A stretch of DNA of 64,000 nucleotides from Trileptium ribeirensis (taxonomy: Eukaryota > Nematoda > Enoplea > Enoplida > Thoracostomopsidae): contig JASANE010016390.1 of NCBI GenBank assembly GCA_030248225.1, positions 1 through 64,000 on the forward strand. Direction: 5' to 3'. Under the pieces are notes generated by a model. That model saw only the letters and a program-made list of their open reading frames with translations. It made no database searches and was not told where the DNA came from. The stretch's first letter is position 1. Each line of letters opens with the position of its first letter. Shown one piece after another: positions 19,250 to 31,000 of this stretch. Both the position numbers and the translations under genes were made by a program.

Positions 19250-22200
19250 CAGCGAAAAGCTCGGGCTGTTACAGTCTTACCGAATTTCCGTCTTTCCATC
19301 TTACCTACTTCTCGTCTTCTCTTGTTTCCAACTTGCCATCTTCTCATTTTCCAAAGTTCACATTTCCCCAACTTCCCACTCGTATTCTCAAGTTCCCATC
19401 TTCCGATCTTCCCAACTTCCCAACTTACCGTCTTCCCATCTTCTAGGCTTAACCGTTCTCCCAAATTCACGTATTTTCAATCTTCCCAAATTAAAAATAT
19501 TCTCAACAACCCATCTTCCCAATTTCCCGTTTCTCAACTTCCCATCTTCCCTAGTTTCCATCTTCCGACTTCCCCCTTTCCATTTTCCAGCTTCCCGATT
19601 TTTCAACTTTCCGTCTTCTTCGCTTACTATATTTCCAAAATTCCAGTTTGCCAACATGCCATCTTCCCAGCTTCTCATCTTCCCAACTTCACGTCTCTCA
19701 CGATTCCACTCTTTCCAACTTCTCATTTTCTTAACCTACCGTCTTGTCAATTTATCATCTTTCCAAATTTCCGTCTTTCTAATCTTCACAACTTCACATC
19801 TTCGCATTTTCTAAACTTCCCATTTTCCCGTATTTCCAACTTCTCAGCTTCCCAATTTCCTAGCTTCCCACCTTCTCAAATTACCACCTTGCCATATCCT
19901 CAACTTCCCATTTTTCCGGCTCCACATCTTCCCAGCTTCTCATCTTTCAAACTTCGATCTTTCCAACTTCCCATGATCCCAATCTCCCGTTTTCCTAACT
20001 TCTCAACTTGACATTTTTCCAACTTCTCATCTCCTTCATTTCCTATCTTGCCAACTTGCCATCTTGCCATCTTCGTGTTCTCTAAACTTCCCATTTTCGT
20101 AACTTCTCAGCTTCTCGTATTCTCAACTTTAAATCTTCCGTTCTTCTCAACTTCTCATCTTCACAACTTAGCATCTTCTCAACTTCGCGTATCTGCAAAC
20201 TCGCTTTTCAACTTTACGTCTTATCAATTTATCATTTCCCCAACTTCATGTCTTCCCATCCTCCCAACTTCTCATCATCCCATTTTAAAACTTGCCATTT
20301 CCCAACTTCCCAGCTTCTCGTATTCCCAAGTTCCCATTATTCGATCGTCTCAAATTACTATCTTCCCAATTTATCGTTGTTCCAACTTGATATTCTTCTA
20401 ACTTCTTATCCTCCCAACTTTCCATTTTCCTAACCTGACATCCTCTCAACTTTTCATCTTCCCAAGTTTTGTTCATTCCAACTTCACATTCTCCAAATTT
20501 CCCGTTTTCCTAACTTCTCATCTTTCTAATTTTCCAGCTTTCCAACTTCCCCCTTCCGATCTTCCCGACTTCCCATTTTTCTAACTTCCCTTCTTCTTCA
20601 GTTTTGATCTTGCCAACTTTCCATCTTGCCAACTTCTTTTCTCTCCAACATCCCGTCTTCCCAACTTCCAATCTTCCCAACCTACAATCTCTCCAACTGC
20701 CGCTCTTCGCAAATGCGCTTCGCATTTCCTCATGTTCCCTACTTTGCGTCTTATCATCTTATCATCTTCCCAAATTCGCGTCTTCCCATCTTCCTAACTT
20801 CACATTTTCGCATTTTTCAAACTTGCTATTTTCTCATATTCCCAACTTCCCATCTTCCAAACTTCCCATCTTCACAACTTACCATCTTCCCACCTTCCCA
20901 ACTTACCATTTTCCAGACTTCACATCTTCCCAACTTCTCGTCTTTCCACCATTCCATCTTCCCAACTTTCCATCGTCCCCATCTACCGTCATCTTAACTT
21001 CTCATCTTGTCAAGTTTCCATCTCTCCAACTTTCCATTTTTCCGACTTGCCATTTTCTTCACTTCCTATCTTGCAAACTTTCCAAATAACAACTGCCCGT
21101 CTTCCCATTTTACCAACTTTCCATCTTCACAACTTCACATCTTGCAAACTTCGCATCTATCTGACCTACGATCATCCCATTTTCCCAATTTCCTATCATC
21201 ACATCTTCCCAACTTCTCATCCTTCCAACATTCCATCTTCCCACTTTGCATCGTCCCTATCTCCCGTCATCCTCACTTCCCATCTTGTCAAGTTTCCATG
21301 TCTCCAACTTCCCATTTTCCAACTTGCCATCTTCTTCACTTCCTATCTTGCCAACTTTCCAAATTGCCAACTGCCCGCCTTCAAATTTTACCAACTTTCC
21401 ATCTTCCCAACTTCACATCTTGCAAACTTCGCATCTACCTGATCTATGATCATCCCATTTTCCCAATTTCCGATCTTCTCGGATTCATAACGTCTCATCC
21501 TTCAATTTTCTCCAGCTCCTAATTTCCTATCTTCACAACTTACCATCTTCCTAACTTCGTATTTTCTCGACTTCACATCTACCAACTTCTCATCTTCCCA
21601 ACTTCCTGTCTTCCAAAATTATACATCTTCCAATCTCGATTTTTTTCAACTTCTCATTTGTCCACGTTTCCATCTTCACAACCATCCATTTCCGATCTTT
21701 CCAACTTCCCATCTTCTGCACTATTTATTTTTCCCAACTTTTCATCTTGTCATCTTCCCATCTTCCGGTCTTCTCAACTTCCCATCCTCCCATTTTCAAA
21801 ACTTTCCATTTTCTCAGCTTCCCATCTTCTCTATTCCCAACTTCCAATTTTCCAATCTTCCCAACTTGTCATCCTCTTATCTTCCCACTTCTTAATTTCC
21901 CATCTTCCCAACTTAGCATTTTCTCAACTTCCCATTTTGTTGGCCTCACATGTTCCTAACTTCTCATCTCTAACTTCCATTCTTCCAAACTTCACGTCTT
22001 TCCTCCCGTTTTCCCAATTTCCCACCTTCCCAAGTTTCCATCTTCCCAACTTCCCACTTCCCATCTTTCCAACTTCCCATTTTTCCAATCTTCCATCTTC
22101 TTCACTTCCTGTCTTTTCAATTTTCTATCTTGCCAACTTCCCGTCTACCCAGCTTCCCATCTTCACAACTTTCCTTCTAACTTCTCATCTTCCCAAGTTT

Positions 22201-22360
22201 ACGTTTTATCAACTTACCATCTTCGCCAATTCGCATCTTCTCAACTTCACATCTTCGTATTTTCCAAACGTCCCATATTCCCGTGTTGCCATTTTACAGT
22301 CTTCCCATCTTCTCAACTTACCATCTTCCCATTTTTTCAACTTCCTATGTTATCGAATAG
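19250..22360. repeat. 3.1 kb pyrimidine-rich degenerate satellite
   Basis: The plus strand is built of loosely repeated units such as aacttcccatcttccc, with very few purines apart from A in AA or CA contexts. Units vary in length (about 8-17 bases) and sequence; no higher-order period was fixed by eye. Many open frames of 60-240 codons run through it and encode S/P/F/L/H-rich strings (for example LPIFPTS). These are by-products of a stop-poor repeat and should not be annotated as genes. Such one-strand pyrimidine tracts can form triplex or other unusual structures. Confidence 0.9.
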
Positions 22361-23557
22361 TACTAAAATTATCGTTGCATCTTTAAAATTGGCCAATTCC
22401 GGGCTAGGGAGGGGGCGGGGTTAGCATAGTAGACCCGAGAAATTTAGGTTCAGTTCATTTGAGTTAAAAGCTAATTCACATGAATTTGAAAAATTTCCGA
22501 CAGAGAAAAATCCCCAAATGTGTTTTGGCGGAAGTGATGTTTTACGCAAGATAGCGTGCAACAAAACAGTATCGTGGTCGTAGTAGTGCAACTCTCACGA
22601 CATGTTTACCAAAATATCAGTTTTGTTTAGCAATGTGGTTCAACGAATGAGCAAGTTTAATTAAACTTTATAGAAATGCAAATCAATAATAGGTAATATT
22701 TCTGAAAAAGTTCAAACAATAAACCCATTCACAGAAAACAATCTCCTGGCAACAATGTGCTGACACTGACGATATGGCCATAAATGTATTGTTATATGTA
22801 AATAAATTTTTTAACGCAAACTAATGGTGCCTTTGCTTTCGTAAATTATATATAGTAAAAATTAGCGAAATTTCAAAAAATCCTTGTCAATACCCAAATT
22901 GCGAATATATGTCTTTTAACTTTTAGCAGGGAATGACTTTGATGCTCTAAAGATCTGGAATGCTTTCAATATCCGGGACGCATAAAGTTCACGTTTTTTG
23001 TGTACAAATAAAGTCACTGAAAAATGGCAACTGCTGTTGTAATAGCGCTTTTGTTTGTTTTTGTTTGCTAAATTTTTATTGTAAAAGCACAGTCGATTGC
23101 GACGACGTTTAGATATTTTAAACTTTTTTTTCCTCAAAACAGGGTCTGAACCTCAAAGTAAATGTAACTTGTCTTTCGAAAAGGTTCATTTTTTATTCGA
23201 TAAAAGTTTAAAGTGTATCTTCACGATATTATTCACTCTACGAGTATATATATATACTCTTATATTTATGAGCAATTTTTATGGCGCGGTTAACGATTTA
23301 AAGCTATTTTGATTTGCATGTTGTGGTGGTTACCTGCTACAATTTAATGCACAAAGCGTTTCCGTCGGTGAATACCCATATACCGCAAAATTAAGCTTCA
23401 ATATGAAAGATCGCAAAAAAGCTGAGCTTCTAACTTTAATATCTTGCTATGTAATAACAAGATACTAACCGCCGCAATTTTATTCTATAATGTTGTGGAT
23501 TTGATACAAAAGTAGCGTATTTTCTCGAATTTAGTACACTAAAGACGCAATGGTAGG
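22361..23557. other. Unannotated A+T-rich sequence
   Basis: No supported gene, RNA or repeat is seen apart from a short TA-rich tract near 23244-23258. Short open frames have no recognisable motif. Confidence 0.5.
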
Positions 23558-23564
23558 TGAGAAC
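23558..23564. repeat. Left target-site duplication of the MITE
   Basis: TGAGAAC directly precedes the left inverted repeat and is repeated directly after the right one (23781-23787). Confidence 0.75.
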
Positions 23565-23780
23565 GGCCCATGTGAACTATAGGGGCCGAAGTATAATGCA
23601 TGGCATGCCGTTCTCGATATACTAAGCCTAAGCCTTACTCTTTGCCTAAGCTAAGGTACCTATATGAACCATGTACTAAGCCTAAGCCTAAGTCGGGGGT
23701 ACCGTCCCCCGAAGCCCCCGCTCTAAGCTGTTCCTTTTTCTAACGTTATAACGTCCAGCCCCTAAAGTTGACATGGGCCT
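23565..23780. mobile_element. 216 bp MITE with 22 bp inverted repeats and CCTAAG hexamer clusters
   Basis: Inverted repeats start GGCCCATGTGAACT on the left (23565-23586) and, read from the other strand, GGCCCATGTCAACT on the right (23758-23779), with two or three mismatches over 22 bases. The 7-base direct repeat TGAGAAC flanks both sides, the footprint of a cut-and-paste insertion. An eighth base differs (g versus t), so an 8 bp hAT-like duplication is possible. There is no coding capacity, so movement would need a transposase from elsewhere. The interior holds two clusters of ctaagcctaagcc (around 23621-23634 and 23674-23692), the complement of the TTAGGC hexamer. Confidence 0.8.
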
Positions 23781-23787
23781 TGAGAAC
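23781..23787. repeat. Right target-site duplication of the MITE
   Basis: TGAGAAC immediately follows the right inverted repeat and matches 23558-23564. Confidence 0.75.
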
Positions 23788-24838
23788 AATAGCAATTAGT
23801 TAGTTTGCATTTGAATTTTGTCTTGACACTATCGCGTGGCTTTGCTTATGCTGAATCTGGTTGGCTTATAAAAATTAATAAATATAAAATTTATCTCATT
23901 ACTACTGCTACACATGCTTCGGGCTGTTTTATTTTTACCGTGGCTTAGCTTTCACTTTTTGTTAATAATTTTTAGATATTCTCAGTCTCGCAGTATAAGA
24001 TTACTAACGTTGTATGTTCCCATCGTTTAGAACATTTGTCATCCTTTTACTTTAAAATGTGGAACTACAGCAATAGACACAAATATTTCTGCATATTTTT
24101 TGCTTTAGGTTAATTAAATAGGCTTGAAAATCGAGCCATAAATTACTATTGGATAGCTGAATTAAATTGGTTGAGTACCATAACACAGATCAGATGATAT
24201 GCGGGTGGGGCATTCAATTCGCCTAAAAATAGAAACTCGGGCTCAAAATACACGGGTATAGGTATCTTAGGATCGAAATATCAGTTAAGGAATTCCATCA
24301 GTTCCGAATATTTTTCCAGTAATATCTCATCCTTGTTTATTGTGCCATTTACATGTGTGTCGCTATTGTATTCCACATTATCTCTTTCAACACGATGCAC
24401 GTTCCAATTAATTTTCATTGAAGACAGGAAAACTGAAGCCTAAATTACCATCTTCCAAACTTCTAGTATACACTGAAATTTCACACATCCACCAACCTCT
24501 CGCATTCCTTCAAACTTCAAAAGGAACCTACACCAACAGGGCACCCTGGTACCAGAGATTGTCGTCTGCAGTTTTTATAAGGTGTGGCATCCCAACAAAT
24601 TTACGTATTTGTGACGTTTAAATTAGGTACGCAAATCTATTTCTATAATGCGTACGTTACGATGGTATAAACTTAAAACATGCTTCTTTTTGTTTTAATA
24701 CTATTTTTATATTAAAAAGTCTGATTGTGAACCTAGCTTATTTTCTATCGATTTCATTCACAGCCACAACTAATACGAGATATTTCGATCTGCATGGATT
24801 AGTATCAGTTGAAACATGATGTAATAAAATAAAATTCG
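23788..24838. other. Unannotated A+T-rich sequence
   Basis: No open frame with a recognisable motif, no RNA gene and no clear repeat seen. Confidence 0.45.
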
Positions 24839-24839
24839 T

Positions 24840-27800
24840 GTAACAGGACCGTTCTGGTCTGTTACGTTGGCCCGTGCTCTTATTACGGTCCACTCTGGGC
24901 TCATTGACATCAAAAAAGGGCGATAATTGACGCCCCGTCGCGTGGACGCTTGTCCTCTATCGCAAGGGGTTCGCATGGCTCGTATAATCTTGTCCGTTAT
25001 TATGTCTTATGCAATCTTAACCGCTTTTCATGTCGCTATAGTTGTTCGTCGTATATGTTATGCTTTCTTTTGTATTTATGCGCGTGTTGAATCTAGGAGA
25101 CATGTCAAAGGAGGAGAAAATTGAAATAGCGCTAAATTGAACCAATCTTAGGAAAACTTCTTGGTTTCTAGGGACTTCGTCCAAGTCAGAATCTACGGGG
25201 ATCTTATTAAACATGTGGGATCAAAATTACAACCGTCCGGGAATAGGAGGTCTGTCGGCCCCTCGCCACGCATCGAACGGAAACGGCTGTTCGCCGAATG
25301 ACGAATGGCATTGGCACTAAAATTCGTTGGGGAGTAGCCAAACACCAAAATATTAAATTTACCTAGCACAATTGTAACTTTGCCAGTGGTTAATCTAGGG
25401 AGAAAACAATGGAAATTGCAAAACAATGATACCGAGTCATTTCAATAGCCGAAAATAGCGGCCATGGTTTCAGCGAACCGTAGCCGGTTACGGATTCGAA
25501 ACTAGAGATCAAGTTTTGAATACTTTTCGGTGCAGAATCTAATGGGCTTTCCAAGGACGTCTATTAGAGCAAATTCGGCCCAGAAGGTATGGAGTTATAT
25601 TAATATTTTCAACCCCCAATTCGTCTAAACAACCGCTGCTTACGCTAAGCAGGTTGTTGTCTTCGTCTGATCATATTGCTTTGTCACGTTGTGACTCTTC
25701 TTTTCATTTCAAAATCCCCAGAACCATGATGGATCCCGGTTCGTCTTGCTTTCTGCGTAGCTTGGCCTATCTAGCCTGTTACTACTGTAATACCGATACA
25801 CCTGGGCCAAATCGCCTCGAAATCAGTACAGCTACCGTGCTTGCAACATTTTACAATTTCTTGTGAAGGGTTCCATGTTGACCCTTTGTATGTTGTTGCG
25901 TCGACTCAAATCTACAACCCAAGGATACCATGGCATTTCAATCATTCCCTTAGCCTGTGTATGACAACTGTCGAAAACCTGCTCTCCCTCCTCAACCCCA
26001 TTGAAATTACCCGATTACCCGAAATAAACGATTTCAACGAGCCCTGGCGGGTCTTGATCCGCCCAGTTGTTCACCTGCTATAACACGCCCCAATAGTATA
26101 TGTCATTTGTTATTGAATATTGTAGTGATCTCTTCCAATTTGCCAATTACCATTATTTTTCCGCTAGTCTTGAATACAGGCTTATGACCCCTTGTTGGAC
26201 TCGCCTGTTCTTGGCGAAAACAACAATGTGCGGTGGGTCTTTATCCGACTCCCGTTGACTCGTAGTGACCCGCTAAAATACGCCCCGAAATCGCCTAAGT
26301 CTCCAAGTGGGCACAAAATTCCGAAAATTTTATCCTCAACTCGAAAGTCTGCAAATTACCCTAATTATGTTACCTCGGTGATAGGACTCCGAAAATACCC
26401 GGCGGGTCTCCGTCCACCCTCTCGTTAAGTCGGGACAGTCGTGAATAGCACCCCACTTTTGTCGAAACTCTCTCTAATTTCACTATTTTTGCACTTTTAT
26501 GAATCCCACCCGTTGGAAGGGAGTATTACCCCTCATCCGAATCGAATTTTCATGGCCAGTGCACGATCGCCCGGGCGCATCGTTCCGCCCAGCCGTTAAT
26601 CCAGGGGAGCTTGCCAAAGCTCTCTATACTAATGTATGTAAACCGACCCATGTGGGTGAGGCCTTGATAACAAGCCTAACTCCTTCGTGTTTGGTACCAA
26701 TCGAACATGTTCTTCGTCCTGGGAATGAATTTGACCTCAGCCCAGCAAAACTTCTTCGGGAACCCTTCGCCCCAGACCCTTCTTTTGCCCAGTTTATTTT
26801 TCTTTTTCTCTCTATATCCGACCTTTTCGGTCGTTCTTTTGTTTCTACCCGTTTGGTTGTCGTGTCGTTTTGTTTCATTTTCCTTTGTGTCGTGCTGTTG
26901 TCTCTTGCCCTGTGTTTTTGTTTCTTTCTGGCTCTCCTTTCTTTTTCCTGGCTGTCTGCCTTCTTTCTCTTTTGTTTCTCTCTTTCTGTTTTCTTTATCT
27001 TTCCTCTCTGTCTATCTCTTTATCTGTCTTTCTCCTCTTTAAATAATAACGATATTAAGTTTTAATTACAATATTAACTATTAATTAAATATATTAATAA
27101 TATTTAAATATATGTGTATATATATGTATAGACATGAAAGCAAAGGCCCGACAGACATATATATTTATATAAATAATATATAGATTTATATATAAAATAA
27201 AAACAAACTTTTGCTAAAATTCGTAAGTTTTACGAATTTTAGTTAGTATATAGTTGTATAAGTATATACAGGGATAGGGGGAATGTTTGTAGTCCCGCGG
27301 TGACCCAGTGGATCCCACGCGGGCGTGCCCTTCCGACGGGTGGTTCCTCAGGGGGTGACCCGTCCCTGGCCCATGGAAGAGTCCCGCCCGACCGCGCGTT
27401 CCCCCTTGGGAGGCCTGTAAAGAGGCCTCGTTTCCATGAAATTTTGAGACTAAAATAAATACAAACACCCAGACCGATATACGTACGTGTAATGTATGTA
27501 CGTCGGGATGTTGCCGGGATGGTCTGAGACATTGAATTCGGCGGCATGAACCTTTTGATAAACCATCAATTTGAACCACCAGGCAAAAAGATAAACGTGC
27601 AATGTTTGCACGTTGCCCCGTACATTCCGTAGGAAATAAACTATGAAAATGGGTCGGCGTTCACGACGTATGAGCATATATCACACATATTTTAGTAATA
27701 TTTAATTGTAATTTAATAATTATGCTATTAATAATTTTGCTCATAATGCAGGACTTAGAGTTGTTTCGATATTTGGACGTCTGACATTCAGACGTAAACA

Positions 27801-28078
27801 GAAAGATTAAGTGATCAGAAACAAAAAATTATTGGAAAATTCCGACCTATGCCCCAAATCTGCAGTTTCGGATCTTTTGTCCCCTACATTCTCTAAATGA
27901 CCCGATGGTTCACGGTAAGCGCCAAATTTCGAAGAAGTTTCCGAACTTTTCCGATTGGCGATCGGAAAAAACTGCAAAAATGGAGGGCGACTGAAAATTG
28001 ATCCTGAATGGACCACGCAAAATCTGCTATCCTAAAGTATAGGCAAAATTTTTGAGGTCGGACGTGACGTCCGATCTC
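24840..28078. repeat. Cluster of short perfect hairpins in a G+C-intermediate block
   Basis: At least seven compact stem-loops were read directly: 24840-24865 (GTAACAGGACC/GGTCTGTTAC, one bulge), 25636-25652 (CTGCTTA/TAAGCAG, loop CGC), 27214-27242 (CTAAAATTCGTAA, 13 bp, loop GTT), 27594-27614 (AACGTGCAA, 9 bp, loop TGT), 27777-27795 (ACGTCTGA, 8 bp, loop CAT), 27947-27969 (TTTTCCGAT, 9 bp, loop TGGCG) and 28054-28078 (11 bp with one mismatch, loop TGA). No coding frame with a known motif is present. Confidence 0.7.
26760..27040. repeat. Pyrimidine-biased T/C tract
   Basis: About 280 bases are mostly T and C on the plus strand (runs such as tttctctttttctctct). An open frame at 26499-27065 crosses it and ends in a Phe/Leu/Cys/Ser string; this is judged low complexity rather than a membrane protein. 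An A+T-rich tract (27041-27205) follows. Confidence 0.6.
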
Positions 28079-31000
28079 TTCGAATCAGTTGGATTTCGAC
28101 ACCACGAATTTCTGCTCCGTGGGTACATTAGTTATTGTTACGTAGTATTTCATCTTTCTTTTCGCTTGGATTTCTCTTCTCGATTTGGTTTGGCCGCAGC
28201 GGATTCGAAGTCGATGGATTAAAGGATGGCGAGGCGAGAGTATCCTTGCCTTCGGACATTGCTCCCTGCCGATGTAAGTGCGGGAGTCGGTGTTGAGATA
28301 CGGAGGTTTAATTTCCCCGAAGTTAAACAGTGAGTAGGAAATACCGATATGTATCAACCCTAAATTTCTACTTAGCTTGAACGTAGCTAGTTGTTTGTCC
28401 TTGAGTTGATGTTCCGTCCGCCATCAGGCACCACCTTTCGTTCTAGAATAGTTACTTAAAGTTTTTATCTGGAATCACACCAATATCGGTCAGGACATGC
28501 TATGCGAGACTTAGGTAGGAGATTTCTGTTGTGGTCGAAGTCATTCTGGTTCCCCGTGATCACAGGTGGAACACAAAACCAATTTTTTGGATGTTACAGA
28601 TCCAACTTTCAAGCCTATTGAGCTGAGTTAGGGTTTTTAAAAATTTTCCCTGAGCTGATCACGGTTATATATTTGATAGGGAGCGAATCTGATTTTTAAA
28701 ACCGGGTACAAGAACTCTTGGGCTATTGAATTATGTGTAAAATTTGTCAGTCTTAAGTAGAACATTCGGCGCCCGGACCGCGGTCGGGGCCGAACGAATC
28801 ACGTCCTTCGGTAAGGCGCAAGGGTCTTCGCGGGCCCCACACCGTCCCGGACATGTAAACTAACTTTATTTGTAGGCGAGCTAAGGAAATTTGGGCTTTT
28901 GAGGCCCGGTGTTGGAGCCAAAGCGTGGCCTCTGACTAGGTTCAAAACGTACTAAAATTTCTAGGACTGTTTGCTCTTGAGGAATTCGCATCGGGATTCA
29001 ACTTGAAAGCTTTGGCACTGGATGTTCCACCGGAACACTTATTTGTTACCTATAATGATTTCACTTTTTATGATAACCTTTATTCAGTACGATACTTCGT
29101 TGATTTCATCCATGTAATTGTGGTAATTGTCTTTGCGTATTTAACTGCGGTTCAAATTTGTAGGCTAAAAGTAATAAGCTTGTGTTACTCTTAGTTAACT
29201 AATTGATCATGATATCGACCAGAGAATATCTAAATCGCATCGCTTCTATCCTAAAAACATACCGGATTTATGTAGTAATTTATAGCTATACATTTCTTCA
29301 TGAGACTTCGTAAAATCACCAGGAGTCGCGCTTAAATATTGGATCACCAAATGCACCCAGGGTCCGTACATGACCTTAATAATTTTAATTGTATGGACAT
29401 CGCGACAAATGCCCTTTGCCCTTAGGGCGACACTGAATTTTAATGCAATTTGAGTCGCTCCCTTCCTTTTGTAACCATGGCTGCATTTGGACATTAGAAC
29501 ACCTGTTTTAGCCAAGACCCATTAAGAGCCTTATGATTTGTTACTAAAGTACCTGCACACCCGGTTACATCAAACGTTAATCTCAAACGCAGAATCAGTT
29601 CATGTGACTTGTTTATGGTAACGAGAATTGTCAGAGTGTACATTGAAAATTTCCCTAAGATGTCAAATTCCATTAGGATTATTCAATCTTATACGAACCG
29701 CCGTTAAACGTAAACCCACGTGTCTCTTTCGAGGCAGGAAAATGCCATATCACTCACATCATAGGACCGATGTGACCAACCTCAGCATTATTAGCGAAAT
29801 TGCAGAAATAATTCGGACTCATATCTTAAATAGTCATGGTCTGGCAAGTAACTAGTAAGAAATTATACCGATTTAACAAATGCCTTTCAGTAATCCGGGT
29901 TTGACATGATCCAATATAGTGTCAGGGACGGGTTCAGTCCAAAACTGGCAGCAAAACATGATATTTAGCACTCGCCCCCCACCTTTTGAAATTAGCTTGG
30001 ATCTGAGAAAAGTTTTTCCTCAGACACAACGACAGCAAAACCCTCAAATCTTTTCACAGCGAGTTGGTCGCTGAGATTTGCTGTTTTTTGTTTTATTTTG
30101 GCAGGATGACCCGTTAGGTCGTATATATATTCAGGGTTCAGATTCAGACATATATATTTAGTGTTCATGATTTGTGTTCGGATTTCTGTCCGTTCATTCT
30201 TTCATTCATTCATTCTCTCTCTCTGTAATCATAGGATTTTGTTGTACGATGACAGAGTCGCTCGCTCGCCTATTTCCGTCGAACACTCCAACGCAATATC
30301 AAATTTATCACCGTTCGAGCGAACGCAACGAAGTGGAAATTGCACTGCAGTAAAATATATATAACGCACGAGCAGTGACACGCTAACAAATTTAGGATTA
30401 GGGATAGAGGGCGAAGAACGGAGAAAATCTAGGAGGAGTAAAACGGGTGCGAACTTCGGGCCCAACTTGCCAGTTCATCGCAGGTTCTGAGTCGCCTGAA
30501 ACTCATAAGTTGACTTGTACGTGATAGGTGTAGAGCAGAGTTTGATGAAATCACCTTCAGCAAAAGCGAAAACGTGATTCTACACCATCTTTAGAGCATA
30601 ACCCCGTTCGACTTAAGAGTAGGATAAACGCCGCTATAGGCTCTAGCGGTTATTTAAGAGCAAAAGTATCCGAAAAGTTTGATGGGAAGCCTCAACACTA
30701 AAATTAACTTCTACACATCAAGCCATAGCCAAGAGACTCGCCCCTACCTAAATTGCCATTTTGGAGCCAAGTAAACAGCCGACCTGAAGGTGGGACAGAC
30801 GCCCCCATGGATTTCTACGAAAATGTAGGAGCAAAACTATCACGAAAGTTCAATAAAATCCACCGGAACCTTAAATCGACGAATATTAAGCGATCCAAAG
30901 TTCACAGTTTTAGATCAACTTTGAGTATCCATATTTAAACCTCTCTGAGTTGGAGAAATGACACTTTGGAATTTTTGGATAGTCCGATAACTGCAATATC

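Noticed and set aside
19212..22386. Several plus-strand open frames of 110-242 codons encoding Ser/Pro/Phe/Leu/His-rich peptides
   Set aside because: They follow the CTTCCCA-type satellite, overlap each other in different frames and have no domain; the repeat simply lacks stop codons.
26499..27065. 188-codon frame with a long hydrophobic C-terminal half resembling membrane helices
   Set aside because: The hydrophobic part is the translation of a T/C-biased tract (Phe, Leu, Ser, Cys codons), with no family motif and no splice or promoter context.
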